Below are positions 20,996 through 30,992 of a stretch of DNA of 64,000 nucleotides, one piece after another (within the stretch, counting starts at the first letter, position 1; the number at the start of each line of letters is the position of its first letter). The position numbers were made by a program, and so were the translations under genes. The stretch is from Cerioporus squamosus. Lineage: Eukaryota > Basidiomycota > Agaricomycetes > Polyporales > Polyporaceae. The notes beneath the pieces are model-generated. The model made no database searches. It had not been told where the DNA came from and saw only the letters and a program-made list of their open reading frames with translations. The stretch is from contig JABYQS010000001.1 in the NCBI GenBank assembly GCA_022592435.1, forward strand, positions 620,001 through 684,000. The letters run 5' to 3'.

Positions 20996-21547
20996 ATGCC
21001 CGTCTCTGACATCGACGCCATCTTCGCCTCCAAGGGCAAGGTAGCCAAGGCTGCTGCCCCGCCAAAAGCCTCTTCATCTTCTTCTGCTCAGCCAGAGAAG
21101 AAGAAGAAGAAGAAGAAATCGGCCAAGCGGAAACGCGACGACGATGCGGAGGATGCTGCTCCCAGCCCTCCTCTCAAACGGCAAGTCCCAGAGACCGTCT
21201 TCGATCCTTCCGCTGGCTTGTCCTCCGCGAAGACGACCAAGCCGGCCAAGGTAGAGAGGGCCGTAGTCAAGCAGAAGAAGCCCAAGAAGGACCGGGAGGA
21301 GGAGCAACGCTTCAAGGACTCCCGGGGCACTGGTCCTCGTACGTTGTCGATCTCTCGCGTCTACGTATTTTTCACATCTTGCCTGCAGGCCGAACGACAG
21401 AAGAAGGCTTCTTGATCTACAAGGAAGATGAGCTGGGTATTGCGGACAGCGGCGGAGATACCCCGCTGTGTCCCTTTGATTGCCAGTGCTGTAAGCTCAA
21501 ACCCTGGTCGCTCGTCCCCGTAGCTGACGCCCTCCACAGGTTTCTGA
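20996..21547 (+). CDS. DUF1764 family protein
   Basis: Three exons (20996-21338, 21389-21490, 21540-21547) give 150 aa. The N-terminal two thirds are Lys/Ser/Ala-rich with a run of seven Lys, probably a nuclear or nucleolar targeting region. The conserved part is FKDSRGTGP, then RRTTEEGFLIYKEDELGI, and at the very end GGDTPLCPFDCQCCF. This is the C-terminal signature of the eukaryotic DUF1764 family, whose function is not established. The last exon codes only the final Phe and the stop. It is accepted because it completes the conserved CCF terminus with a proper acceptor (CTCCACAG). Divergent from Swi1 over about 160 bp. Confidence 0.85.
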
Positions 21548-22511
21548 CTGTATCCATACCCTGTACTGCTGTAGCATATAGAAGATACCCCCAACGCGCC
21601 AATCTGTGTGCTGCTCGCCCACACTCCTTCGGCTCTATCGAAGCCTCACCTACCGCTTCGGCAATGGTAGTGCGAGGTCAATGTGTAGCCAAGATCGACA
21701 TTCGGATTCCACGTTTACGAAGCTGCGCTGTCACTTCTACTTGACTGGCGGCGTGCTACACTCAAGGAATGACATTTCGTCCCCGACAATCCGGTTCTAT
21801 ATTATATACGCGTACGTTGTTGCACTCTCGCGGTCGTTTGCGTGCTCACAATGGCACGCAGATCGTTTGATGGTATGCTGGGTCAGTCAAATATATTTCT
21901 TCGTCCACATAACGCATCGCGTCCTACTATGGCTGCTAAGGTATCCTCCGTCGTCATCACGCTCCACGACTTCGTGAGGTCAAATCGCAGCCAAGATTGT
22001 CGTGTATACGATCCTAGGCCCAATCAAGGCATCCATGCCCTCGCGGGATTCTTTCATGGTGGATGCCTCTTCGACAGCCGAGGAATACTCCTTGCAGCTC
22101 TCGTTGCTCTTGTGTTCAGATCGTGATTGTAGTCACTACGAACACTTGTAACATGTTCTCAGTATGTGTATTAGATATATGTTACCATGCCTGATAATCG
22201 CTGCTGCGAGTGAGGTTGCAAAGACGGACATCCCAAGGTGAACGGTGAACGCTTGCAACGCATTCATTTAGAACTCTGGTGTTCTGGTGTTCTGGTGTCT
22301 TGACGTGCGTATGTTACGATGTCAAGGAGGTGTACCGAGATATATCGGATAATTCGCGCGTTACGCCGTCGAAACGGTGCTGTGGCTTATGCATCTCGGT
22401 CTTAGCGCACTGGCTTGGTACAGGCTCCTCATCTGGCCATGTTCGCCCCTCATCTCTTGGCCGCGCACTTCCCACCACCATAACCATAACCGTACCTTCT
22501 AATCCCATACA
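21548..22511. other. Intergenic, with a small tandem repeat
   Basis: No gene recognised in about 960 bp. Frames are short and irregular. Three copies of an 8-base unit CTGGTGTT/C lie at 22276-22299. The last 60 bp are C/A-rich, a likely 5' UTR for the arrestin gene. Confidence 0.4.
22276..22299 (+). repeat. Three tandem copies of an 8-bp unit
   Basis: CTGGTGTT, CTGGTGTT, CTGGTGTC in a row about 215 bp upstream of the arrestin start. Probably a simple slippage repeat. Confidence 0.7.
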
Positions 22512-24679
22512 ATGTCAGACCTCCCTCCTACATACACCCAGGAACCGTCCGCTACGGACGCACAGGTCTCCGACGACTCAGACCATAGCTTCGTCTCCGC
22601 TCCTGACGGCGCTGACACCGACACGGACGCAGGCGCAGCACCTCCGGACAGCACTGGCCCCCAGATCCTTATCATACCCGTCGCGGAGGGCGCCCTGCAC
22701 TTCCAGAAGGGATACCTCGGCGCAGACAACGAACGCGCGGCGATCGAGGGCGAGCTGCAGATCAAGAGTGCCGAGGCAGAGTTCAGGTGGCGCAAAGTGT
22801 GAGTGCACGTCGCTGAGTATCTCTTGAGGTTGCTGTGGGCGTCGGAAGAAGGAACTGTGCTGAATCATGTGGATGCAGGTCTGTAGTGTTGCGCTCGGCG
22901 GAGAAGGCGCATGGACGGGAGATCGAGCTCGCGAACACCGAGGTCGTCCTTGCAGGCTCCCCGGACCCGGGTCCCCAGCAGAGATCTAGCTTCCCATTTT
23001 CAATACCGCTGCCATGGGATACCCCACAGTGCCTGCATACCTCGCGATCTTCCCTTGCGCACACGCTCACTGCGAACATTTGGCCCCTTGAGGCGGACGC
23101 TCCCCCGCTAAGCCGATCGTTCCTCGTCCATACGCGGCGCTATACCTCCCACACGCATAATCTTCATCCTGCGCCGGAGACCTGGACCATCGAGGAGCCC
23201 AGCAAGGTTGAGGTCCAACTTCCCCGGACAACCTACAAGGCCGGGGAGCCTATACCGATCTACTTCACAGTGCCCACCCCTTCTCCCGATCTGGTCGTAG
23301 AGCAGGGCCTACGCCTACGCAACTTGCGCGCGGAGCTCGTGCGCACTGTAACCGTGAAGCGTGACGAAGGCGAGGACGACGAACTCAGCGACATCGAGTT
23401 TGCGAGCCATCCTTCTGATTCAGACGAGCCGACCTCGCCGTCGCAGAAGACCCAACCTGTTCCCTCTACATCTCGTCAGGCCCCGGAGTTCGCTGTGCGG
23501 AAAGGTGAGCACGGGGAGCGGAAGGTGATAGCGCTTTCCGGTGCATCCTGTCGCATGCACCCGTCGCGGCCTCTGCGGATACGTCTGGTTCTGCACCAGC
23601 CCACCGAGGCGCCTCAGCCAGTGTCTCCCCATCACCATCACCAACGGGTTTCTTCCGAAGACTTTTTCTCCGCCGAGTCTGAAGCGGAGTGCGCGTCGAT
23701 TACGCAGGCGACCCTCCTGCATACGGTCTCGTTCCGCCTTCTCGTCCATGCAACGTTCATCAACATGACGAGCCACACCGAGCGTGTGTCCACGCTGGCG
23801 ATCCCTCTGCTCATCTTGCCCCCTTCGGCGCCACTACCCGAAGTGGAGGCATCTGTTGACGAGGCCTACCACAAGAAGCACGACCGCCCTCCTACGCGGA
23901 CCGTTAGACTGGAGGACCCCGATGTGCCCCAATACGAGGCGGGTCCCAGCGGCGCCCCAGGTGCGCCTCCGCCGTTCGAGGAGCGAGAAGCACCGCCTCC
24001 CTTCTGGTCCGCCGAAGCGGAGGCCTCCACGTCCTCGCGCCCGCCCACGTTCCTGGAATCGGAGGCGTCGAGCTCGCGGCTACCCACGTTCCTCGAGTCC
24101 GAGCGCGAGATCTTCGTGCCTCCCGCCGAGGAGCCCGCGCCGCCGCCTGCGGAGACTGTGTTCGAGGGCGAGGGTTCGCTGTTTGGCTTCCATGCGTCCG
24201 ACCAGTTCGACGGCTACGCGGACGTGCTCCCGCAGCGCCATTCCACGCCGCCGCCCTCGCTCGAGATGGCGACGCACGACGCCGACGTCACTGGGCTCGC
24301 GACCATGGCCCTGGACGAGTCCGCGACCATCGAGGCGCTCGGGCTTGCGCTCGAGCAGCAGAACATCAGCCTGAACGCTATCAGTGCTGAGGAGAGCATT
24401 CCTCCCCCGCCGCCGCCTCCAATGGACGACCCGTCGGACCCGCCGCCATCGATCGACTCATCGGAGTTCAGAGCACCTGGCGCGGCGCATGACAGTCCTC
24501 CGAGGGCGCAGAGCCCGCCGGGAGGAGCTATCCCGCCCCCTCCGCCGCACGACGAAGGAGAGTCACACGGACACGCGCCGCCGCCCTACCGGGTGCCGGA
24601 CATTGACGACCAGCATGAAGATCACGAGCGGGTCGTCCATCCTCCTCCCTACATGGATCTCGTGCACGAAGGACGCTAA
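22512..24679 (+). CDS. Alpha-arrestin-like trafficking adaptor
   Basis: Two exons (22512-22798, 22879-24679) give 695 aa. After an acidic Ser/Thr-rich start, an arrestin-N-like beta domain covers about residues 45-190 (AIEGELQIKSAE, SSFPFSIPLPWDTPQ, TLTANIWPLEAD). An arrestin-C-like part follows (KVEVQLPRTTYKAGEPIPIYFTV in the sequence, about residues 210-430), with an acidic insert and a short His run. The last 260 residues are Pro-rich and end with two PPPY motifs (PPPYRVPD and PPPYMDLVHEGR). Such PY motifs in arrestin-related trafficking adaptors recruit the Rsp5/Nedd4 ubiquitin ligase to membrane transporters. The role is inferred from this architecture. Which cargo it controls cannot be told from sequence. 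Confidence 0.75.
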
Positions 24680-24932
24680 TCTCACCCTCTGTAATACGCT
24701 TGACTGTCTCGAGAGCCTGCATTGTATACACACTGGTATGTGTCGCTAGAAGTGGAGGAAGCTCTTGCCATGGAACTGTATTTACGCAAGTCTCGTCGCA
24801 TCTGTACGAAATATCGTAACGTTAACCAGGATGCAATTGCCACAGATTGTCAAATGTATGCTACATGTCAGAGGGTGCAGTTCGTCCAGGAAGGTCACAG
24901 AATAGATAATGTACAACAATGTGTCATGAATC

Positions 24933-27907
24933 CTAATCCCATGGGTCTAGCTTCTGATAGCCAAATATAGTGACTTTGCCGGAGCGTTCTCCGCTGGGTC
25001 CAACCGACCTGTCAGCATATGATCAGGGGATTAGGGAACTTGGAGACTTACACGATGATTGGAGCTTCCCCTTCGTACATGTTCCCCAACGCGAACGTCG
25101 CAACATCGTAATCGCATCGCACAAGCACCTCCCCGTTGCGAGGGTCATCACCTGCAAACTTCATGTCCCACAGACGAACACAACCTGTCAAAGCATCACA
25201 ATTTAGTCGACACATCCCGCACGGATACACCGTGCTCATCCGCACCGTCAACGCCCCCAGAGAGGAAGCCCGTCCCGTACGGCACACTGTCGACCCACTG
25301 CACTTTCACGACGCCGTACGAGTCCGCCTCCGGGCCGCCGTCCTCGTGGGAGAAGTTGTACAGTACCCCCCGCGAGAGCATCCGCGCGTCGTAGACATCC
25401 AGCCGGTTGTCCATGCGCCCCACGGCAATGTAGATGCCGTCGGAGCTCACGGACAGACAGTTGATATCCGTCTCATTTCCCGGAAGGTTCCCTGCGAATG
25501 GCTCGAGGATTATGCGTTGTTGTTCTTCCTTGATTCGGTTCCGCACGTCGTACTGGCGCAACGTGTACTGCGAATCAAGTCCTGCTGTGGCAATATACAG
25601 ATTGTCTCCTGTAGAAGCAGAAACAGATCAGTGGAGAATAGTCACTGTCACCAGTGAGCACCAACCAAACGGATCCACCGTCAGTGTGCTACAGGCTTGA
25701 TTAGCATCGAAAGTCATGATGGCTTTGCCCCTCATGACGTCGAATGCCCGGTGGATCCCGCTGCCATCTGCGAGACATGCCGACGATGCGAAGAGGATAT
25801 TCTCGGTAGGTCCCAAACCCCAGTGCATATCCGCGGTGAAGTGCTTGAGCGATGGTGATGCGACTATAAGGGAACAATCGGCGCCACCATTCCCACCACG
25901 GACAATGTAAGCAGCACTGGTCGAGTGTGAGCTAGGGGAGTACAGAGCTGCAAGGACACATTACCCGTCGTTGCATTGCACTGCCAACACTGTCCCACCT
26001 GGCCGATACTTCACAACTTCTGGATTGTCACGGAAGCGTTCTGCGAGGAAAAGGTTCAGCACACCCTGTATAAATACCATATAGGTAGGGATTGCCTCAC
26101 TCTCCCATACATGTTCACCAAGGCCGTTCTGTGAAGCTGAATCCCAGAAGAGCAACCTGTTGTCTCGTCCAGCGGATACGAATCTCGTCCGACTGCGACT
26201 CACTTAGACTCGCGGAGCAAATTAGAGCCAGACAACTACGCACAATGTGGGATCTGAGGCAACATCATTGACCGTGAAGTAATGCATTTGTTCATGCACT
26301 GCAGAAGTAAGATCATCAGTAGCATGCGAGGGGATTATCGTGAATCCATATACCTGCAGACCTGGTGACCTCCTTACTGTGGCCGTCCAGTATGCACACT
26401 TTAGGCATCGTTAGTTGATCATCTACAGTATGATGTCAACACCATAGCACGTACCACGCTCTCCATCCCAGACGCTCAAGGAGCCCTTTTCATTGTAATC
26501 CCCAGGGTTGTCTATACAAAGATATTAGAAGCAAAGTCAACGTGAATACATAATGTTCACCATCTACTGCGCCATCTGCCACAGCACTTGCAATGAAGAC
26601 AGTCTGGCCTACTTGGATGATGGTATTGACATCTAGTACCTGTCAATGAAGACTGCCCTAGCCTGACAAGTCGAGGTCAAAAGCCACATACCACCTGGTG
26701 CTTGGTGAATGACTTTTGTTGTTTCAAAGGCGCAGAAAGCTGTCCTATGCGCAGAATATCCACTCCTAGGGCGGAAAGCGGACTGTGCGGCTCTAGGTGG
26801 CCGCGAGGATGCATTAACCGACGAGGACGCCGACTGACACTGCAAACAGTGTGTGAGAGCGTGCGAGGTACACTGATATAGAGCAATTACCTTGTCGAAC
26901 ATCGTGTCATTGGTGAGTCTGGCCATCTCCAGGTGCATCTTGACCGCATGTTGTTCCTGAAGCCGAGCAATGCGATGCAACGGGTGTTTGCTCAAATCCT
27001 CTGCAACAGACAATGCAGCCATGTCAACGGAGAGGTTACTCGTAGCCTGTTCTTCATCAAGGCAGGATTGGAGGGCGTTGATTTGTGTCCCTGGGCCAGT
27101 CCACTGTAAAAAGAATCAGCACGCTGCACGGCTTCATGTCATAGTGCAGCTACTGACGGGATATAATCCGGCCGTGACAAAGTCGTCATCCTCCGACCCG
27201 TATTCATGACGTTGGTGTTCCTCCACATCCATGAGAGTCTTTCGCGCTCGCATACATTTCTGTGCGGCGGAGTTCTGTGCCAAGGGGAAGTCAATGAGGT
27301 GGATACCCCTGACGTTTCGGGCTAGACATACCTGCAGTACGGCCGGGACTATGTCCACTCGATCCAGTGTCTTCTCCACGCTGTTATGACCGGAACATCT
27401 TGGCCGATGTGCGAAAATAGCATCCACGTCCTGAGCAGGTTTCTCTGGAGTCAACTTGCGCTTCTGTCGCATAGTTCAAGCTACCTGTGGGTATAGACTA
27501 AGCTCAGCCGCCGAATTGTAACGCACCTTAGTCGGAGGGCCCTCGTCCCCGTCATCGTTCTCATCCTCGTCATCGTTCTCGTCCTCGTCATCGCTTATTA
27601 CAATGAATACTCGCGGTTCCTCGCTCACAGTCGCGGTACGACTAGAGGACGCGGTGCGCGGTGGATTGTTGCCAGCTGAGCATTTCATGCGGCGTTGGTT
27701 GAAGCCCAGATATGCGAAGCCATCACCCTCTAATTGCTGCTGTTTGAACATTGGTAATTGCGTACGCAGATAGCCCATGAACGTCACGTCCGGGTCGTCC
27801 GAGTCGACCTCCATTGCTACAGGCGGCGGTGCCGGTGCCGGTGCAGGAGCCTGAGGAGGCTCCCAGGCGTCGACGTCGATAACCTGTTCGGGAACTTGTG
27901 GGGGCAT
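24933..27907 (-). CDS. WD40-repeat protein, probably nuclear, function unknown
   Basis: A gene of many exons, read from ATG 27907 to a stop at 24933. The N-terminal exon is Pro/Ala-rich, then acidic (DDEDENDD repeated). It joins a basic KKRKLTPEKP stretch, then a helical region (MAALSVAEDLSKHPLHRIARLQEQH). The rest carries WD-type blades: DNPGDYNEKGSLSVWDGER, VCILDGHSKEV, SAGRDNRLLFWDSAS, SSDGIYIAVGRMDNRLDVYD, FLSGGVDG joined to CVRLWDMKF. Exons are small and linked by 48-60-bp introns. The last exon ends KVTIFGYQKLDPWD. I could not place it in a named WD40 family. The acidic plus basic N-terminus suggests a nuclear scaffold, which is inference only. Divergent from the D2HGDH gene over 192 bp. 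Confidence 0.65.
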
Positions 27908-28099
27908 AGGTGTAGCGACAGAATAGTATTGTCAAAGAGACCGCCGAGGATGAGAAGGGCTGCACAGTCGGAGGTCAGGGCTGCGTTGCAAATGCACGCG
28001 TCGCGCTCGGGGAGTGACGTCACGTGGGTGAGCACTTGAGCAGGGGATCACACACGCAGGCGAGCGTGCGTCCCTCCCTCCCGCGTCGACGAGGCCAGG
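27908..28099. promoter_or_regulatory. Short bidirectional promoter (WD40 / D2HGDH)
   Basis: 192 bp between two divergent starts. Contains TGACGTCACGTG at 28014-28025, an overlapping CRE-like TGACGTCA and E-box CACGTG, a plausible bZIP/bHLH site serving both genes. Confidence 0.5.
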
Positions 28100-29941
28100 A
28101 TGTTCTCCCGCCAGCTTGCTCGGCGTGTAGTCCTGCGGGTACCTCGTCGCTGGTCGCACAGTCCTGCTGGTCTCGCTGGCCTCAACTCGGTCACCGAAGA
28201 AGACCTCGCGCACTTCGCCAAAATCCTGCCCTCGTCCTCCATTCTCTCCACTCTAACTCCCAGCGCGACTCCCTCCTCCGAGCTCGAGCATTTCAACAAT
28301 GACTGGATGAACAAGTACCACGGGAAGTCTACGACTGTTCTCAAGCCTCGTACTACCCAAGAAGTCAGTGAGATCGTTAGCTGGTGCAACCAGCGGAAGA
28401 TTGGCATAGTCCCTCAAGGCGGGAATACGGGCCTTGTAGGAGGTGGCGTGCCTATCAGGGACGAGCTTATTCTCAGCCTCTCGAACATGACGAAGGTTCG
28501 GTCGTTTGACGACGTCTCTGGTGCGTGTGTTCTACCCCTGTCCTTCATTCCTATGCCTCATCTGCGGTTGTAGGTATACTTGTCGCGGACGCTGGGTGCA
28601 TTCTGCAATCTCTCACCGATTACTTGGCACCACACAATCATATTGTTCCGCTCGATCTCGGCGCGAAGGGCAGGTAAGACTGTGAGTATACGCCCTATAT
28701 GTTTACTGAAGCTTCGTTGAAGCTGCCATATTGGCGGGAATGTGTCCACCAACGCAGGTGGCCTCCGACTGCTTCGTTATGGCTCGCTTCATGGGTCTGT
28801 TCTCGGTCTTGAGGTCGTGCTGCCCGACGGCACCGTGCTTGACCAGCTGACTTCTCTCCGGAAAGACAATACCGGTACGCTAAGACGCCTTACGGTGCAC
28901 AACTTCTACTCATGTCACGCAACAGGTTATGACTTGAAGCAGCTCTTCATTGGTGCGAAGGAACTCTCGGCATTGTGACTGGTGTCTCTATCCTCGCCGC
29001 GCCCGCGCCGCAAGCGTCAAACAACGTCATGCTCGTTCTCCCGAAGTTTGAGAACGTTCAGCCGCTGTACAAGGAAGTAAAGCGGCAACTGTCAGAAATC
29101 CTTTCGGCATTCGAGTACATGGACAGGACCGTATATGACCTCGCGGTGAAGCATGGTCAAGGTCGTGCACTCAATCCGCAGGACATTGATGGAGCAGAAT
29201 GCTTCGTCCTTGTTGAGACGAGTGGTGGCAATCGGGAACACGATGAGCAGGTCTGTAACACACCTTTTACATTGGCGTCCATACTCTAACCTTACCTCTA
29301 GAAACTGAATACCTTGCTCGAGAGCTTGATGGACACCGAGAAGCCCCTCATCAATACAGGAGTGATCGCAACATCACCAGCACAATTTTCTGCGCTTTGG
29401 GCTATCCGGGAGGGGCTGACGGAGGCGGTATCGAAGGAGGGCAAAGCTTACAAATACGACATCTCTGTCCCGCTGAACAAGTTCCAAGAAGTTGTCGACA
29501 AGACCCGGGAACACCTGCGTTCGAAAGACCTATTGCACGAGAACGCGGTGAAATACGTGGTTGGATATGGCCACGTCGGGGACGGTGAGTTGCGTCCAGC
29601 AAGTTGTATGGGGTAACCTCATGAGAGTTGTTCCAGGCAATCTCCATCTGAACGTCGTCGCGGCGGCATACACGCCTGAGATCGAGGCTGCTCTGGAACC
29701 GTTCGTCTACGAGTTAGTCGGTCAGTAATCGAGTTTCCATCCAAGTACCTGTACGCTGGCTGGTGCTAACTCCTCTGCAGCATCATACAAGGGCTCAATA
29801 TCTGCGGAGCACGGGATCGGTGTGATGAAGACGCATGCGCTGCAGTATTCCAAGAACCCGACCAGCATCGAATGGATGAAGAGGATCAAGGCGCTCTTTG
29901 ACCCGAACGGTATCATGAACCCTGGCAAGGTGCTTCCATGA
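28100..29941 (+). CDS. Mitochondrial D-2-hydroxyglutarate dehydrogenase, with an apparent one-base frame break
   Basis: FAD-linked oxidase of the GlcD/DLD family that oxidises D-2-hydroxyglutarate to 2-oxoglutarate in mitochondria. Seven exons (28100-28520, 28574-28673, 28723-28874, 28926-29250, 29302-29584, 29637-29720, 29781-29941). The N-terminus is Arg-rich and amphipathic, a probable import signal. The FAD-binding PP-loop region reads [12 protein letters not shown], then [20 protein letters not shown]. The C-terminal part has [14 protein letters not shown] and [14 protein letters not shown], with metal- and substrate-binding His residues. The exon sum is one base short of a multiple of three. 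The break falls in the conserved [14 protein letters not shown] block at about 28955-28960, where GCGAAGGAA is seen and GCGGAAGGA is expected. No intron can explain it. With one base restored the length is 508 aa. Confidence 0.9.
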
Positions 29942-30631
29942 CACCTCATCTCGTACTTGTATCCTCTTCAGCCTATCACCCCAGCGCATGTATCCCTAAT
30001 CTATCACACATTGGTTCGACTTGAAGGGATCTACACGATGACTCCGGGTGTTCGAGCCATGTGTTGATTGTGCGTTCGTTCGTTCCGAAGCATTCATCGA
30101 CCATGCTGGTGGAAGAGTTCTCGAACTAAGCCATACAATATGCTTTGGGTGGGTCATGTCACGGTCAAGACGGAAAGCAACTTGAAGGGCAGTTGATCTA
30201 TAGGTGTAGCGCAGACCTGACTTGACTGAGTTTGAATTTGACTTACTATATTTGGTAGCAAGTAACTCAAGTAAACAATCAGCCACCCGATGTTCGTACT
30301 TGAATTCCCGCTTCGTTTCTGCAGTGTTTGAGCTCAAAAAAGGGCCAAGGGGTAGACAGAGTATGTACCAACACAATGAGGGTAATGGCGTAGGACGGGA
30401 TTTTGGGCAGGAGGGGGAACAATTAATTCCTGGTCGCACTGCTGATAGATAGGCGCTCAGCACATCATACAGGCTTGCGAGCCTCTCCTGCATGGCATCG
30501 TGCCATAAATCACACCTGAGACTGTACAAATACATGCATAAGAGCTTATGAAGAGGTTTGTTACGCAGGTGAAGCCCACAAAAATGCACCAAATCTGCGC
30601 GAGCGCGCCCTGTACCGCTGTTGTGCAATTC

Positions 30632-30649
30632 CCGGCGCGTTAGCGCCGG
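30632..30649. repeat. Perfect hairpin, 7-bp stem, GTTA loop
   Basis: CCGGCGC at 30632-30638 and GCGCCGG at 30643-30649 are exact inverted repeats around GTTA. Could be a transposon-end hairpin or a terminator-like structure. Confidence 0.6.
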
Positions 30650-30762
30650 AAAGAAAAATCGGTCAACCTCCCAAGTACCTCAGAAAGACGCAGATAATAG
30701 CGTCTAACGTGCCCGAGGTGTCACTGAATTAATTTTCATTGAGGGGAGCCATAGAGAGCCTG

Positions 30763-30779
30763 CACGGCCTGCGGCCGTG
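30763..30779. repeat. Perfect hairpin, 7-bp stem, TGC loop
   Basis: CACGGCC at 30763-30769 pairs with GGCCGTG at 30773-30779. It directly precedes an AATTAATT-rich block (30779-30808). Confidence 0.6.
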
Positions 30780-30992
30780 AATTAATTTAATTAATTTCAA
30801 TTAATTTCCGAGGCGCCGCTACGCCTATAGCTCAAGTGCCACTTGAAGCTCGTTCTTCGGCGCTACTGCTGGGGGCGTCTCTGGGGTTCAAAACCCTAAC
30901 CCCGACGTTACATAAACCAAACTCTAACCCTTGCACAAGGTTACCTTCCCTCCGCCTGTCGACAACCCTCCGACTCTCTACCCACCAGCACC

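Larger units (their letters stand above)
29942..30992. other. Intergenic stretch with palindromes, AT-rich block and telomere-like motifs
   Basis: About 1 kb without a convincing gene. A minus-strand frame at 29996-30628 has no domain or biased composition. From 30632 the DNA becomes unusual: two perfect 7-bp-stem hairpins, an AATTAATT-rich block and CCCTAACCCC-type motifs, described separately. Confidence 0.5.

Noticed and set aside
29996..30628. A 210-codon minus-strand frame after D2HGDH
   Set aside because: No domain, no start context and AT-rich 3'-flank composition. Most likely chance.
30829..30905. A tRNA-like pair of A-box (TAGCTCAAGTG) and B-box (GGTTCAAAACC)
   Set aside because: No acceptor stem pairing and no credible anticodon arm. 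A tRNA-derived repeat is possible but unsupported.
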